Positions 8,068-16,449 are shown, numbered from the stretch's first letter. The stretch: DNA of 64,000 nucleotides from CADCTM01 sp049671305 (GCA_049671305.1 JBATUR010000122.1:1-64000); one strand, 5' to 3'. The notes: generated by a model not told the origin, from the letters alone. A program made the numbers and translations.

Positions 8068-9327
8068 TTATTTCGAGAGAATCAAAAAACGCAAACAAAT
8101 AAAAATTATTGCCCCTAAACCTGCAGCTACAGGCAACGTAATCACCCATGCTAAAACAATTGATTTTAGAGTTTGAAAACGGACATTTCGCCAATTTTGA
8201 ATTAAACCAATGCCAACAACGCCACCAACTAAAGCATGAGAAGTAGAAACAGGTAATCCTATACGAGATGCTACTAAAATTGTTGTAGCTGTGGCAATTT
8301 CTGCACAAAAACCACTACTTGGTTGTAGGGGAATAATGTTTTCTCCAATAGTCGCAATCACGTTTTTTCCCAATACTGCTAAACCAGCAATGATGCCGAT
8401 ACCACCAAGGAGAAGAATCCATAATGGTACACTAAAACCTGTTAAAGGTACAGAATTTGTCTGTATGATATAGGTAATTAAGGCTAAAGGTGCGATCGCA
8501 TTTCCTACATCATTTGAGCCATGAGCAAAGGCGACAAAGCAAGCACTTAATACCTGAAATCTTCCTAGTTGTTGTTCAACTGGATTAGCTGTTGAATTAT
8601 TACTGTTTCTTTTACTAACTGCTAATTGTCGCCAGCTAATTAATGTTAAGGCAACAGCGGCAAAACTACCCGTAGCTAGGGGTAAATCATGTGCCGGAAT
8701 TGTAATGGCGGCAAATAAAGGGCGATTAAAAATACTAGGCAGTACAATTACTCCAAATACACCAAAAAGTGTCACACTTAGCCAAGGAATCCACTCTTCT
8801 AGTCGCTTGATGGGGTTAGGTTGAGCAAGAATTGAATACCTAACAAGGCTATAAAATCCTGCGGCGATGATACCACTAACGATGGGTGTAACTAGCCAAG
8901 CCACGGTAATGCGACCAATATTACTCCAATCTACAGCACTAATTCCAACTGCCACCCAACTAAATCCAGCGATCGCACCCACCACAGCATGAGATGATGA
9001 TACTGGCAAGCCCCAACTTGTGGCAATCTGCAACCATATCCCACAAGCCAACAAAACCGCAACCATGCCAATAATTAATAACTCAGGAGTTGCAGCAAAT
9101 AATTCTGGGTTAACAACTTCGGTTGCCAGAGTTGTAGACACACCTTGACTAAATAAAACTGCCCCAGTAAACTCTAAAATTCCTGCAATAATTAGCGCTT
9201 GTTTGAGGCTAACGGCTTTTGAGCCAACTGATGTCCCCATCGCGTTAGCAACATCATTTGCCCCTAAATTCCAAGCGACATAAAAGGCAAGGATTGCTGT
9301 TAGTGCTAATTGTAATGATGATGGCAT
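8068..9327 (-). CDS. pit: Inorganic phosphate transporter, Pit family
   Basis: A 419-residue membrane protein with about ten to twelve hydrophobic helices and the duplicated Pit/PiT signature: GANDVANAMGTSVGS near residues 22-36 and AHGSNDVGNAIAPLAL near 270-285. Each half repeats the Gly-Ala/Ser-Asn-Asp motif that lines the phosphate site. Pit proteins import phosphate as a metal-phosphate complex, driven by the proton or sodium gradient. The start codon overlaps the stop codon of the upstream macro-domain gene by one base (TAATG arrangement), so the two are translationally coupled. The gene symbol is used in the family sense. Confidence 0.93.
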   Translation of the reverse strand: MPSSLQLALTAILAFYVAWNLGANDVANAMGTSVGSKAVSLKQALIIAGILEFTGAVLFSQGVSTTLATEVVNPELFAATPELLIIGMVAVLLACGIWLQIATSWGLPVSSSHAVVGAIAGFSWVAVGISAVDWSNIGRITVAWLVTPIVSGIIAAGFYSLVRYSILAQPNPIKRLEEWIPWLSVTLFGVFGVIVLPSIFNRPLFAAITIPAHDLPLATGSFAAVALTLISWRQLAVSKRNSNNSTANPVEQQLGRFQVLSACFVAFAHGSNDVGNAIAPLALITYIIQTNSVPLTGFSVPLWILLLGGIGIIAGLAVLGKNVIATIGENIIPLQPSSGFCAEIATATTILVASRIGLPVSTSHALVGGVVGIGLIQNWRNVRFQTLKSIVLAWVITLPVAAGLGAIIFICLRFLILSK

Positions 9328-9860
9328 TAATTTTCAGTTTCGGCAACGATTTCTTGGTATAATAATAAATAGCAGTTGTATGCCTCACTACCAAAGCAAA
9401 CAAAAGTTACTTGATCTATGAGCGGATGACTAGACAAAAATGTTAGAACCTCTGTTAGGGCAATTTTTGTAGCGCGTGGTAGGGGAAACCGATAAACGCC
9501 TGTACTAATGGCGGGAAAAGCGATCGTTTTTAGGACGTGTTGCTCTGCTAGCTCCAGACAACGGCGATAACATCTAGCTAGCAACTCATCTTCTTGATGC
9601 TTGCCATCTTGCCACACAGGACCTACGGTATGAATCACCCATTGGGCAGGGAGATTATAGCCTTGGGTAATCTTTGCCTCGCCAGTCTTACAGCCGTTTA
9701 AGCGTCGGCATTCGGCAAGTAAACCTGCACCTGCAGCGCGATGAATTGCACCATCCACGCCGCCACCGCCTAATAAAGAGGTATTTGCCGCGTTGACAAT
9801 AGCATCAACTTCTTGTTCAGTAATATCTCCTTCAATGATAGCGATTTTCCCTGGTATCAT
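9327..9860 (-). CDS. Macro-domain ADP-ribose hydrolase (O-acetyl-ADP-ribose deacetylase type)
   Basis: A 177-residue single macro domain of the YmdB/MacroD type. Ligand-loop motifs are intact: GDITEQEVDAIVNAANTSLL with the catalytic-type Asn-Ala-Ala-Asn, the Gly-rich LGGGGVDGAIHRAAG, and the second loop AFPAISTGVYRFPLPRA. The family removes acyl groups from ADP-ribose or ADP-ribose from proteins and nucleic acid ends. Its stop overlaps the ATG of the phosphate permease, which implies coordinated production, though the link between phosphate uptake and ADP-ribose turnover is not obvious. Confidence 0.93.
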   Translation of the reverse strand: MIPGKIAIIEGDITEQEVDAIVNAANTSLLGGGGVDGAIHRAAGAGLLAECRRLNGCKTGEAKITQGYNLPAQWVIHTVGPVWQDGKHQEDELLARCYRRCLELAEQHVLKTIAFPAISTGVYRFPLPRATKIALTEVLTFLSSHPLIDQVTFVCFGSEAYNCYLLLYQEIVAETEN

Positions 9861-10164
9861 AAAAGTATTCCTATTGAGAGATGTGTTTCACCTAAGCCGA
9901 TGCAAATTTTCTAATTCACCACTCACTACGCTTTATGGGGATGAAGTAGCATTTGCTGCGTTGAGCCTAAGCAGAATTCGCTCAAGCATTGTTTCAGGAA
10001 ATATACTGACTCTTGCATTCCCCATTATTATGTCAATCTAGAACAAAAAGCCGAAGTTTTGCCCAAATGCCTGTAGTGGCTAAATCAAATTCTGTAACAT
10101 TCGGTCAATTCTACCCCTGACGATTAAGAACGCTTCCTTGTCGAAATACAATCTTTGATTACTG
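9861..10164. other. Intergenic region, nothing recognised
   Basis: A 304-base stretch between the start of the macro-domain gene (minus) and the start of a small plus-strand gene. It must contain divergent promoters, but I see no clear boxes, repeats, RNA gene or convincing small protein. Confidence 0.4.
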
Positions 10165-10560
10165 ATGCCAAGCAATCTTCTTTCCACTGCCTTAAACAGC
10201 ATACAACTATCATCCCTGTCACAAACTGATGAGCGCTGGCCCACTTTTGAAGAAATTCTCCAAGCTCTCCATAAGCAGGGAATTTATATCCATTCTGAAC
10301 AATTAGCAGAGTTTCTGCTAGCACATGGACTGCCAGTACATCTGCGCTATGTGCCTAGTCATTTGCGACACAAAGCGCTAGAAGTAAACCAAAACTATCA
10401 AGGCGACTCAGTGCAGGTTATTGAAGAGCTAGAGCACCCTAGCTGGGATTTTTCTTGGATGGAGGATATACAATTACCTTCAGCTCCTGAAGATGATAAC
10501 CCAATGCTTGTGATTGAGGCTCAAGAACAACCAGCTTGGGATTATTCCTGGTTCCAGTAA
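10165..10560 (+). CDS. Hypothetical protein with duplicated WDxSW motif
   Basis: A 131-residue soluble protein. The N-terminal half is predicted helical (WPTFEEILQALHKQGIY and HSEQLAEFLLAHGLP) and looks like a small winged or helix-turn-helix-like fold, which I cannot confirm. The acidic C-terminal half carries two similar short motifs, HPSWDFSWMED near residue 97 and QPAWDYSWFQ at the extreme C-terminus, each preceded by Ile-Glu and a run of acidic residues. These look like short linear binding peptides. No known family recognised. It precedes cobO by 125 bases on the same strand. Confidence 0.65.
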   Translation: MPSNLLSTALNSIQLSSLSQTDERWPTFEEILQALHKQGIYIHSEQLAEFLLAHGLPVHLRYVPSHLRHKALEVNQNYQGDSVQVIEELEHPSWDFSWMEDIQLPSAPEDDNPMLVIEAQEQPAWDYSWFQ

Positions 10561-10685
10561 AGTTAGAAGCAAGTTGTTAGTATAAATTTTGGCACATATC
10601 CTCGATTTCTTGGTTCAGTAATTTAGAAGTTGGGGATATGCCATAAATTCAGCAGAAAATTCAGACTTGGTACGGTGCATTTATT

Positions 10686-11360
10686 ATGACTAAGAGCAAC
10701 GAAGTCGAATCAGATAGTTTTACTGAGTCAGCCGCAGGATTAACACCTGAACAGTATAAGCGCAAAATGCAGCGGCGCAAAGAAGTGCAGGAACAACGCC
10801 TGAAAAAGGCATCACCTGAAAAGGGTTTGATTATTGTTAATACGGGTACTGGTAAGGGCAAAACCACGGCGGCATTAGGGATGGTTTTGCGATCGCTTGG
10901 TCATGGTTATCGTGTAGCGATCGTACAATTTATCAAGGGCGCTTGGGAACCTGCCGAAAAAGCGGCGTTTGAACATTGGACTTTAGCTACAACCGATACA
11001 CCACCTCAGTTAGAGTTTCATGCTATGGGAGAAGGTTTTACTTGGGAAACTCAAGACAAAGAGCGAGATATCAAAAAAGCAGAAGCGGCATGGCAAAAGG
11101 CACTCTCATTTATCCGTAACCCAGACTTCCGTTTAATATTATTAGATGAAGTTAATATTGCTTTAAAATTAAACTACTTGAATGTCCAGGATGTTTTGGC
11201 AGGGCTGCAAGAAAAACCAGCCAACACTCATGTGATCTTAACAGGTAGAGGAGCACCGACTGAATTAGTTGAACAAGCTGATTTAGTTACGGAAATGACC
11301 TTAATTAAACATCCTTTCCGCGAACAAAATATTAAAGCACAGCCAGGAATTGAGTTTTGA
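10686..11360 (+). CDS. cobO: Cob(I)yrinic acid a,c-diamide adenosyltransferase
   Basis: A 224-residue CobO/BtuR-type (CobA-type) ATP:corrinoid adenosyltransferase, which attaches the 5'-deoxyadenosyl group to cobalt in adenosylcobalamin synthesis. The P-loop GTGKGKT is at residues 54-60, and the Walker B-like LILLDEVNIALKL follows at about 152-164. The ending HPFREQNIKAQPGIEF is the family signature. The first 45 residues are a charged extension common in this family. The gene stands alone, convergent with the lipoprotein at 11382. No cobalamin riboswitch was recognised upstream. Confidence 0.95.
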   Translation: MTKSNEVESDSFTESAAGLTPEQYKRKMQRRKEVQEQRLKKASPEKGLIIVNTGTGKGKTTAALGMVLRSLGHGYRVAIVQFIKGAWEPAEKAAFEHWTLATTDTPPQLEFHAMGEGFTWETQDKERDIKKAEAAWQKALSFIRNPDFRLILLDEVNIALKLNYLNVQDVLAGLQEKPANTHVILTGRGAPTELVEQADLVTEMTLIKHPFREQNIKAQPGIEF

Positions 11361-11381
11361 TCTTTTGTGGTGCTCCTATTC

Positions 11382-11999
11382 CTAATTCTCCAAATGTGCT
11401 TGATAATTGCTGCGGCAAGTATTGAGCAGTTGCTGATCGCTGTCGCTAACTTGACTAATTGGTTGATATCCTTCTAGAGCCACAGCATGATCATATTTCA
11501 GCGCATCATAATTATTTTGGATATTTAGATGCTCACCCACTGCTGCCACTTCTTGCGTTTGGCTACGAGCTATAGTGTGAGCAAAGGCAGTTTGATCGTA
11601 GGAGTTAGCTACGGTCAAATTCATTTGTTTGGCATCTAATGTGCCATAAAAACAGCTATATTCTGAGCTAGGCAGGTACATGGCTCCAATAACTTTGCCT
11701 TGACGTGCTTCAAAGACGATGTATTCTTTGCCTATTTGTTGAGGTTGATTTGATTGACCGTAGAGGTATATCCCATCAGGGATCGAAGTATTGGAAGTCG
11801 GAACTTGTGCAGTAGCGATCGCGTAGCGTGAGTTATGCTCAATCGCATTTGTTGTTGCCACCTGTAGCGGTTGTGGAGGCGCTACGGCAATAGATGCCTG
11901 CGTTGCACAGCCTGCAGTCAAAAGTAACCCACTCAGCGGTAATTGCCAATTGAGCTGTCGATATTTTGAAGAAAAGAACCCAATTAAGCGATTCATCAC
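11382..11999 (-). CDS. Predicted lipoprotein, unknown function
   Basis: A 205-residue protein with a basic N-terminus, a hydrophobic stretch and a lipobox (LLLTAGC, Cys31), so it should be a lipid-anchored envelope protein. The rest has PDGIYLYGQSNQPQQIGKEY and YIVFEARQGKVIGAMYLPSS, which suggests a beta-rich domain, then a helical C-terminus ending with LLNTCRSNYQAHL. Similar proteins are common in cyanobacteria without assigned function. Its 3' end is convergent with cobO, only 21 bases away. Confidence 0.72.
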   Translation of the reverse strand: MMNRLIGFFSSKYRQLNWQLPLSGLLLTAGCATQASIAVAPPQPLQVATTNAIEHNSRYAIATAQVPTSNTSIPDGIYLYGQSNQPQQIGKEYIVFEARQGKVIGAMYLPSSEYSCFYGTLDAKQMNLTVANSYDQTAFAHTIARSQTQEVAAVGEHLNIQNNYDALKYDHAVALEGYQPISQVSDSDQQLLNTCRSNYQAHLEN

Positions 12000-12414
12000 A
12001 GCGGTTACCCCTTTTTAAACAAGTTTGAAAACACCCTGGAACAAAATAAATCTTTTTTAAAACTGCCGCCGAAAAGCTTTTAGCTATAATCAACGATAAA
12101 AAATCATTTTAAGCCGGAACATGGCAGTGTTCACCTGTACCTTCATTAATAGTTATAAGCTGAATACATACTGCTGTTTGCTCCTCCTCTGACCGGTTTA
12201 TTAACCGTCACACCCATTACTTGTGATCTGCCTTCCACTTCTGCAGTCATCTACTTACAGGCTATTTCAGCGCTTACTACAAGTTTAACTATCAAGTAAT
12301 ACATCATGGTTCCTTCTAATGGCTGAACGTTGACTCGTCCCAAGGATGAGTGTGAACATTAGATGACTTCAAGAGCTACTATTTTGATTTCCGAAAGTCT
12401 TTACAAAACTTTAT
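12000..12414. other. Intergenic region, nothing coding recognised
   Basis: Between the lipoprotein start and the terminator of the sigma-factor gene there are about 415 bases. A short open frame at 12121-12192 (23 codons, MAVFTCTFINSYK start) has no Shine-Dalgarno or conserved feature that I recognise. I see no RNA gene. The region presumably holds the lipoprotein promoter. Confidence 0.4.
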
Positions 12415-12449
12415 AAAAAAATAGTGGTAACAATTTCTTGCTACCACTA
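12415..12449 (-). terminator. Intrinsic terminator of the sigma-factor gene
   Basis: On the minus strand an 8-bp perfect stem (TAGTGGTA with TACCACTA, arms 12442-12449 and 12422-12429) with a 12-base loop is followed directly by seven T residues. It lies about 50 bases beyond the sigma-factor stop codon: a textbook rho-independent terminator. A second small hairpin (12456-12475) sits between it and the stop. Confidence 0.8.
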
Positions 12450-12496
12450 GGTTTTAGGGAATTTTAGATTTCCCTGATCTTAGTAATACTTTGTCA

Positions 12497-13483
12497 TTAG
12501 CTGGCGATATACTCTTTGACAGTCGTATTACGACGCCGTAATTGAGCCAAAGCTTGGTGTTCCAATTGACGCACCCGCTCACGGCTGAGATTGAGTCGCT
12601 GACCAACTTTTGCCAAAGATAGCTCGTTGCCATCTTCTAGTCCAAAGCGTAATGCCAACACTTCACGCTGCTGGGGGGTAAGTTCTGCCAACAAGTTATC
12701 CAAGTCTTGCCGGAGCGATTCTTGGGTAGTGTAGTTGAGGGGTGTAATACCCTCGTCTTCTAGCAGATCAGAAAGTTCTGTATCTTGGTTATCACCAACT
12801 CTTACATCAAGAGAGATTGGTTGACGAGCCATGCTGAGATACTCGCGAATTTGAGCCGGATCTAATTCCAACTCTTTACCAATTTCGGCTGGGGTGGCGT
12901 TGCGACCTAATGTCTGCGCCAGTTCCCGTTGCACTTTCTTGATTTTGTTGAGCTTTTCGGTGATGTGAATTGGTAGACGAATTGCACGAGCTTGTTGAGC
13001 AATAGCACGAGTTATCGCTTGACGAATCCACCAATATGCATAGGTGGAAAACTTATAACCACGTGTTGGGTCGAATTTTTCAACACCACGCTCTAAGCCT
13101 AAAGTGCCTTCCTGGATTAAGTCCAGAAATTCCATATTACGCTTTTGGTATTTTTTAGCGATCGCTACTACCAAGCGCAGGTTGGCTTCAATCATCTTAC
13201 GCTTGGCTCGCGTTCCCAAGTCAAGGGCTTTACTGAGAGTAGCTTCGTCGATCTCAAGCCGCTCTAACCATTCCTCATTGGTTGGTTCACGCTGCAATTC
13301 TTCAGCGAGCGCTTCTTTGACATCTAGGAACGCCATCATTTGCTGCACTTGCTTACCAAAAACAATTTCTTGCTCGTGGGTCAGCAGTGGCACGCGACCA
13401 ATCTCGTGCAAATAGGTACGAACCATATCTGCTGAGAACGTAGGCTGCTTGGTCGTCTTCTTTTTGGTGTTTTCCGTGGGCAT
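12497..13483 (-). CDS. RNA polymerase group 2 sigma factor (SigB/SigD-like)
   Basis: A 328-residue protein if started at the ATG at 13483 (MPTENTKKK). An upstream in-frame TTG at 13552 is less likely. It has no long acidic region 1.1, which separates it from the primary SigA. Region 1.2 is FSADMVRTYLHEIGRVPLL. Region 2 contains EANLRLVVAIAKKYQ, DLIQEGTLGLERGVEKFD and KFSTYAYWWIRQAITRAI. Region 4.2 is LNLSRERVRQLEHQALAQLRR. Group 2 sigma factors in cyanobacteria adjust transcription to stress, dark, nitrogen or redox conditions. Which paralogue this is cannot be decided from sequence alone; SigB-type is my best guess. Confidence 0.9.
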   Translation of the reverse strand: MPTENTKKKTTKQPTFSADMVRTYLHEIGRVPLLTHEQEIVFGKQVQQMMAFLDVKEALAEELQREPTNEEWLERLEIDEATLSKALDLGTRAKRKMIEANLRLVVAIAKKYQKRNMEFLDLIQEGTLGLERGVEKFDPTRGYKFSTYAYWWIRQAITRAIAQQARAIRLPIHITEKLNKIKKVQRELAQTLGRNATPAEIGKELELDPAQIREYLSMARQPISLDVRVGDNQDTELSDLLEDEGITPLNYTTQESLRQDLDNLLAELTPQQREVLALRFGLEDGNELSLAKVGQRLNLSRERVRQLEHQALAQLRRRNTTVKEYIAS

Positions 13484-14253
13484 TTGTTGAGTTGTGACTC
13501 CGTAAACAAGCAGTAAATTAAATAGATCGCGGGTTTTGACCTCAAAAGCCAAGAAACTGTTTTATTCTGAGGATATTAGCGCGACTTGGTGAAGGACATC
13601 TAACAAAAGATGTATAGAGCATCTGCCGAATTTTAAAATCAGACAGGACTAGAGGTGAAGGCGAATTTAAAGCTAGATCCTTAATGGAAATCTCTTAGTT
13701 TATCCTGCGGCGTTACCCAGCATATCGCTGCTCATGACTGGGAAGGAAAGAGACAACTCAAAGTCAGTATGAGTTTGCCTTAACCTCATAATATTACAAA
13801 TACAGACGCCGGTAAAGGGGTAAAAGTTCAAATTTTCTTTAGTTTGAAGCTGGTGTCGCCACATTGATAATTTTTACTCCTACTTGACACCGACAGGACT
13901 GAGCCGCTTGCATCATGTCCTTATACCATAATCCCTGAAGTTATCCTTTACGGATAGATACCTGAGAGCGAGATAACCGAACTTAGTTCTGTGGTAATGT
14001 CTGGAAACCTTTAGTTTAAGTGTACAGGCTCTCTATTGCCAGTAATACAGACTACAACTTGGGGAATGGGGGCTAGCTTATCGCTCAAAGAGGGTTTCTT
14101 GAGAATCTGTCCTCAGATTGAGCTTAATTCTATCTTAAGACTCTTCAACAAAAGTTGCCTCTGAGCCTTAAATTATGAAAAAATTATGAGAACTGCATCT
14201 CTTTCTCCGAAAATCAGAGCAATTTAAATTAACAGCTTAACAGTTCATTGCGT
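13484..14253. other. Long upstream region of the sigma-factor gene
   Basis: Nearly 770 bases without a supported gene lie between the sigma-factor start and the repeat hairpin at 14254. The length suggests a complex promoter or a long leader. I found no tRNA, no known riboswitch and no open frame of convincing content on either strand, and I could not assign promoter boxes with confidence. Confidence 0.4.
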
Positions 14254-14282
14254 GTAGGGACACGGCAATGCTGTGTCCCTAC
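14254..14282. repeat. Dispersed hairpin element (GTAGGGACAC type)
   Basis: GTAGGGACACGGC and GCTGTGTCCCTAC form a 13-bp stem with one G-T pair around a 3-base loop (AAT). Short palindromes with a TAGGG(G/A)CAC core are spread between genes in many cyanobacterial genomes. Located 39 bases beyond the stop of the minus-strand receiver gene at 14321, it could also stabilise or end that transcript. Only this copy was found in the window. Confidence 0.6.
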
Positions 14283-14320
14283 AAATATTTGTCGCATTTA
14301 CTATTTAAATTGGTATCAGA

Positions 14321-14755
14321 CTAGCAAAGATTAACCAATGATTTCTCAGCCTTGTGCAATGCTTGCTGATTTTGATTAATCTCAGAGGGAGAATCTAATT
14401 GATTTTTGATTATTTGCAAAAAATCACTAAATCTTAAGGGCTGAGTAAGATAGTCATTAGCTCCTAATTGTTGTGCGAGGTTGCGAGTCTCTGGATCTGT
14501 TTTTGCGGTGAGAAAGATAAAAGGCGTTTTGGCGGTACTGAAGTTTTTTCTTAACTCTTTAAGCACTTCAAAGCCATTAAGCTTAGAGAGATTAATTTCA
14601 GAAATAATTAAGTCAACGGGAAACATTTTGGCTAATAGTATGCCAGAAATGCCGTCCTTAGCACAAATAAGGTTAAAGTCTTTTAATTCGAGCCAGTCAC
14701 TGATATTTACACGCTTTCGGCTGGTATCTTCAATGATTAAGATGGTTTTTTTCAT
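14321..14755 (-). CDS. Degenerate single-domain response regulator lacking the phosphorylation site
   Basis: A 144-residue CheY-like receiver plus a 25-residue tail. The acidic pair Glu9-Asp10 and Thr83 are kept. At the phosphoacceptor position the sequence reads DLIISEINLSKLNG, so residue 53 is Glu instead of Asp, and the conserved Lys is Gln105 (DYLTQPLR). Its close paralogue at 15964-16383 has Asp53 and Lys105 in the same alignment. Asp-to-Glu can mimic the phosphorylated form, so this may be a permanently active or purely structural receiver. It shares a 19-bp upstream element with the paralogue. Probably arose by tandem duplication. Confidence 0.85.
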   Translation of the reverse strand: MKKTILIIEDTSRKRVNISDWLELKDFNLICAKDGISGILLAKMFPVDLIISEINLSKLNGFEVLKELRKNFSTAKTPFIFLTAKTDPETRNLAQQLGANDYLTQPLRFSDFLQIIKNQLDSPSEINQNQQALHKAEKSLVNLC

Positions 14756-14802
14756 GGATTTTGGAAAGGCACCTAAAACAATATAGATATAAAATAAAAA
14801 TA

Positions 14803-14821
14803 TGAAGTAATTCTGAAGATG
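14803..14821 (-). promoter_or_regulatory. Upstream element shared with the paralogous receiver gene
   Basis: TGAAGTAATTCTGAAGATG lies 48-66 bases before the start codon at 14755 and matches 18 of 19 bases of the element at 16431-16449, which sits at exactly the same distance from its start codon. On the coding strand it contains two CTTCA words 11 bases apart, the spacing favoured by OmpR-family regulators. It may be a regulator site, or simply conserved leader sequence left from the duplication. Confidence 0.5.
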
Positions 14822-15006
14822 ACAAAGTTTTTTAAGATTTTATCTATTTTTAGTTAATGCATATAAATGTGCTACTGTCAATAAAATAATAAGGTTGTAA
14901 GAGACAAGTGTCGTTGACTGCTAAAATTTTCTAAAATCAGAAGACTTCCAACTCAAATTCTTCCCACAATTGGCAGGAGGAATGTAATTGAGCTAATGAG
15001 AGTTGA

Positions 15007-15831
15007 TTATTTTAAATATTGAAATGTCCTGGATTGGGCAACTAGATTAGTTGCAGAAATTGTGGTGGGCAGGTGCTTTTTAATTAAATTACTGCGCTCT
15101 TGAAAAACGGCTTGCTCAACAATATCGCTTGGTTTGGTATGGACATCATCAATTAGGTGGCTGTTAGTACAAAAAGGACTATATGCTGTGTAATAATCGT
15201 GACCATGCCACAAACCAAGGGCGCAATTTTTAATAATGTGTTTGTGGTAACCCTTCATAATTGGTGCGGCAAGATTGGCTTTGAGTCGAGTTTTGAGAGA
15301 GGCTGTTTGTGTTGTATTTTTAATAACTAAATGTTCAACGCGATCAGTATGGATAGCATAAGCCCTACCTTGACTTTTGGCTTCGAGAGCGGCAATTGCT
15401 GCCCAGTCACCCATTAAACCACCAATGGCAAATTGCAGATAATGCGATCGCGCAATTAACTTAGCCAAAGTCGTTCGCACTGGCTTGTAACATAAGAGAA
15501 AATCTTTAGTTGAATAAGCCCAAGGCAGGGGGACAAATTCAAATCTTTCAGGATCAGCAAGAGATTGGGTATCTTGCCAAACAATGGTTTTGTTGGCTTG
15601 AGCTAAAGACTCAGGCATTATTGGCGCAACAACGATCACCGAGCCAAAGTTATTTGCCCACTGCTCCAAACCATTGCCAGCTTGAGTTTCAAATAATAGT
15701 TGATTTCCTTGTACTCTAAAGGGAACAGGAAGCACAAGTAACAACTCTTTTGGCTGAGAATTGGCAAAAGGGTGTGCCACTGGCAGGAAAGATGACGAAG
15801 GCTTTGAGTTTGAGGCGATGAGCTGACTCAC
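15007..15831 (-). pseudogene. Truncated glycosyltransferase-like gene (N-terminal half only)
   Basis: 274 residues. The N-terminal part (LLLVLPVPFRVQGNQLLFE, NFGSVIVVAPIM, then FEFVPLPWAY and DWAAIAALEAKSQGRAYAI) resembles the acceptor-binding half of GT-B glycosyltransferases seen in cyanobacterial polysaccharide loci. The protein stops where the nucleotide-sugar-binding second domain should begin, and no such domain is found downstream. The last residues (AQSRTFQYLK) look unrelated. I treat it as a remnant between two duplicated receiver genes. It may still be translated, and a short-form protein of other function cannot be excluded. Confidence 0.5.
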
Positions 15832-15963
15832 AGTATTTTTCCTGTTAGTGATTGTACTGAATAAGCATCTTAAAAAAGAGTATTAAGTTACCAACTTTTT
15901 TAACTGAAATTGAGATAAAGATCAGTAGCGGCTTGTAAGGATCTAGGGTAAGAAAGCCAGATT

Positions 15964-16383
15964 TCAACTAAAAACAGCACATAATTGGTCTAGCCGTTCT
16001 TGATTATGTTGAGGAATGGGGCTTAATTGATTGGTAATTGCTTCTGAGAACTGATTAAGTCTGATTGGTTTACTTAAGTAGTCATTAGCGCCGAGTTGCA
16101 TAGCCTTCCATCGGCTATCTTGATCAACTTCAGAAGTAAGAAAGATAAAGGGTATTTTGGCATTTTTGGGATTTTTTCTTAAAGCTTCCAGAACGCCAAA
16201 TCCATTTAACCTGGGCATATTAATGTCACAAATAATTAGATCAATTTGAAAATTTTCAATAAACCATAAGCCATCAATTCCGTCTTCAGCACTATGAACG
16301 TTGAAATTTTCTAATTCCAGCCATTCACAGATGTTTAAACGGATCATCGCTGAATCTTCAATTACTAAGATGGTTTGTGTCAT
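15964..16383 (-). CDS. Single-domain response regulator (CheY-like)
   Basis: A 139-residue receiver with all the key residues: Glu9-Asp10, phosphoacceptor Asp53 in DLIICDINMPRLNG, Thr83 and Lys105 in NDYLSKPIRL. No output domain, only a short tail (HNQERLDQLCAVFS). It would act by protein binding or as a phosphate carrier. The phosphorylation-deficient paralogue at 14321-14755 shares the NIxxWLELxxFN segment and the upstream element. The most likely partner is the kinase or the Hpt protein encoded at 17.2-21 kb; that link is inference from proximity. Confidence 0.92.
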   Translation of the reverse strand: MTQTILVIEDSAMIRLNICEWLELENFNVHSAEDGIDGLWFIENFQIDLIICDINMPRLNGFGVLEALRKNPKNAKIPFIFLTSEVDQDSRWKAMQLGANDYLSKPIRLNQFSEAITNQLSPIPQHNQERLDQLCAVFS

Positions 16384-16430
16384 GGATTTTTTTGCACCAG
16401 GTCTATGTCTTTAGGTATATGACACAAAAC

Positions 16431-16449
16431 TGAAGGAATTCTGAAGATG
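16431..16449 (-). promoter_or_regulatory. Upstream element shared with the degenerate receiver gene
   Basis: TGAAGGAATTCTGAAGATG, 48-66 bases before the start codon at 16383, differs at one base from the element at 14803-14821 and has identical spacing. The bases between element and gene are much less alike, which favours selection on the element itself. Confidence 0.5.

Noticed and set aside
12121..12192. 23-codon open frame beginning MAVFTCTFINSYK as a leader peptide
   Set aside because: No Shine-Dalgarno, no attenuator-like structure beside it and no conserved motif; likely chance.
13483..13552. Upstream TTG start at 13552 for the sigma-factor gene
   Set aside because: The extra 23 residues have no region 1.2 similarity, whereas the ATG at 13483 gives the usual group 2 N-terminus.
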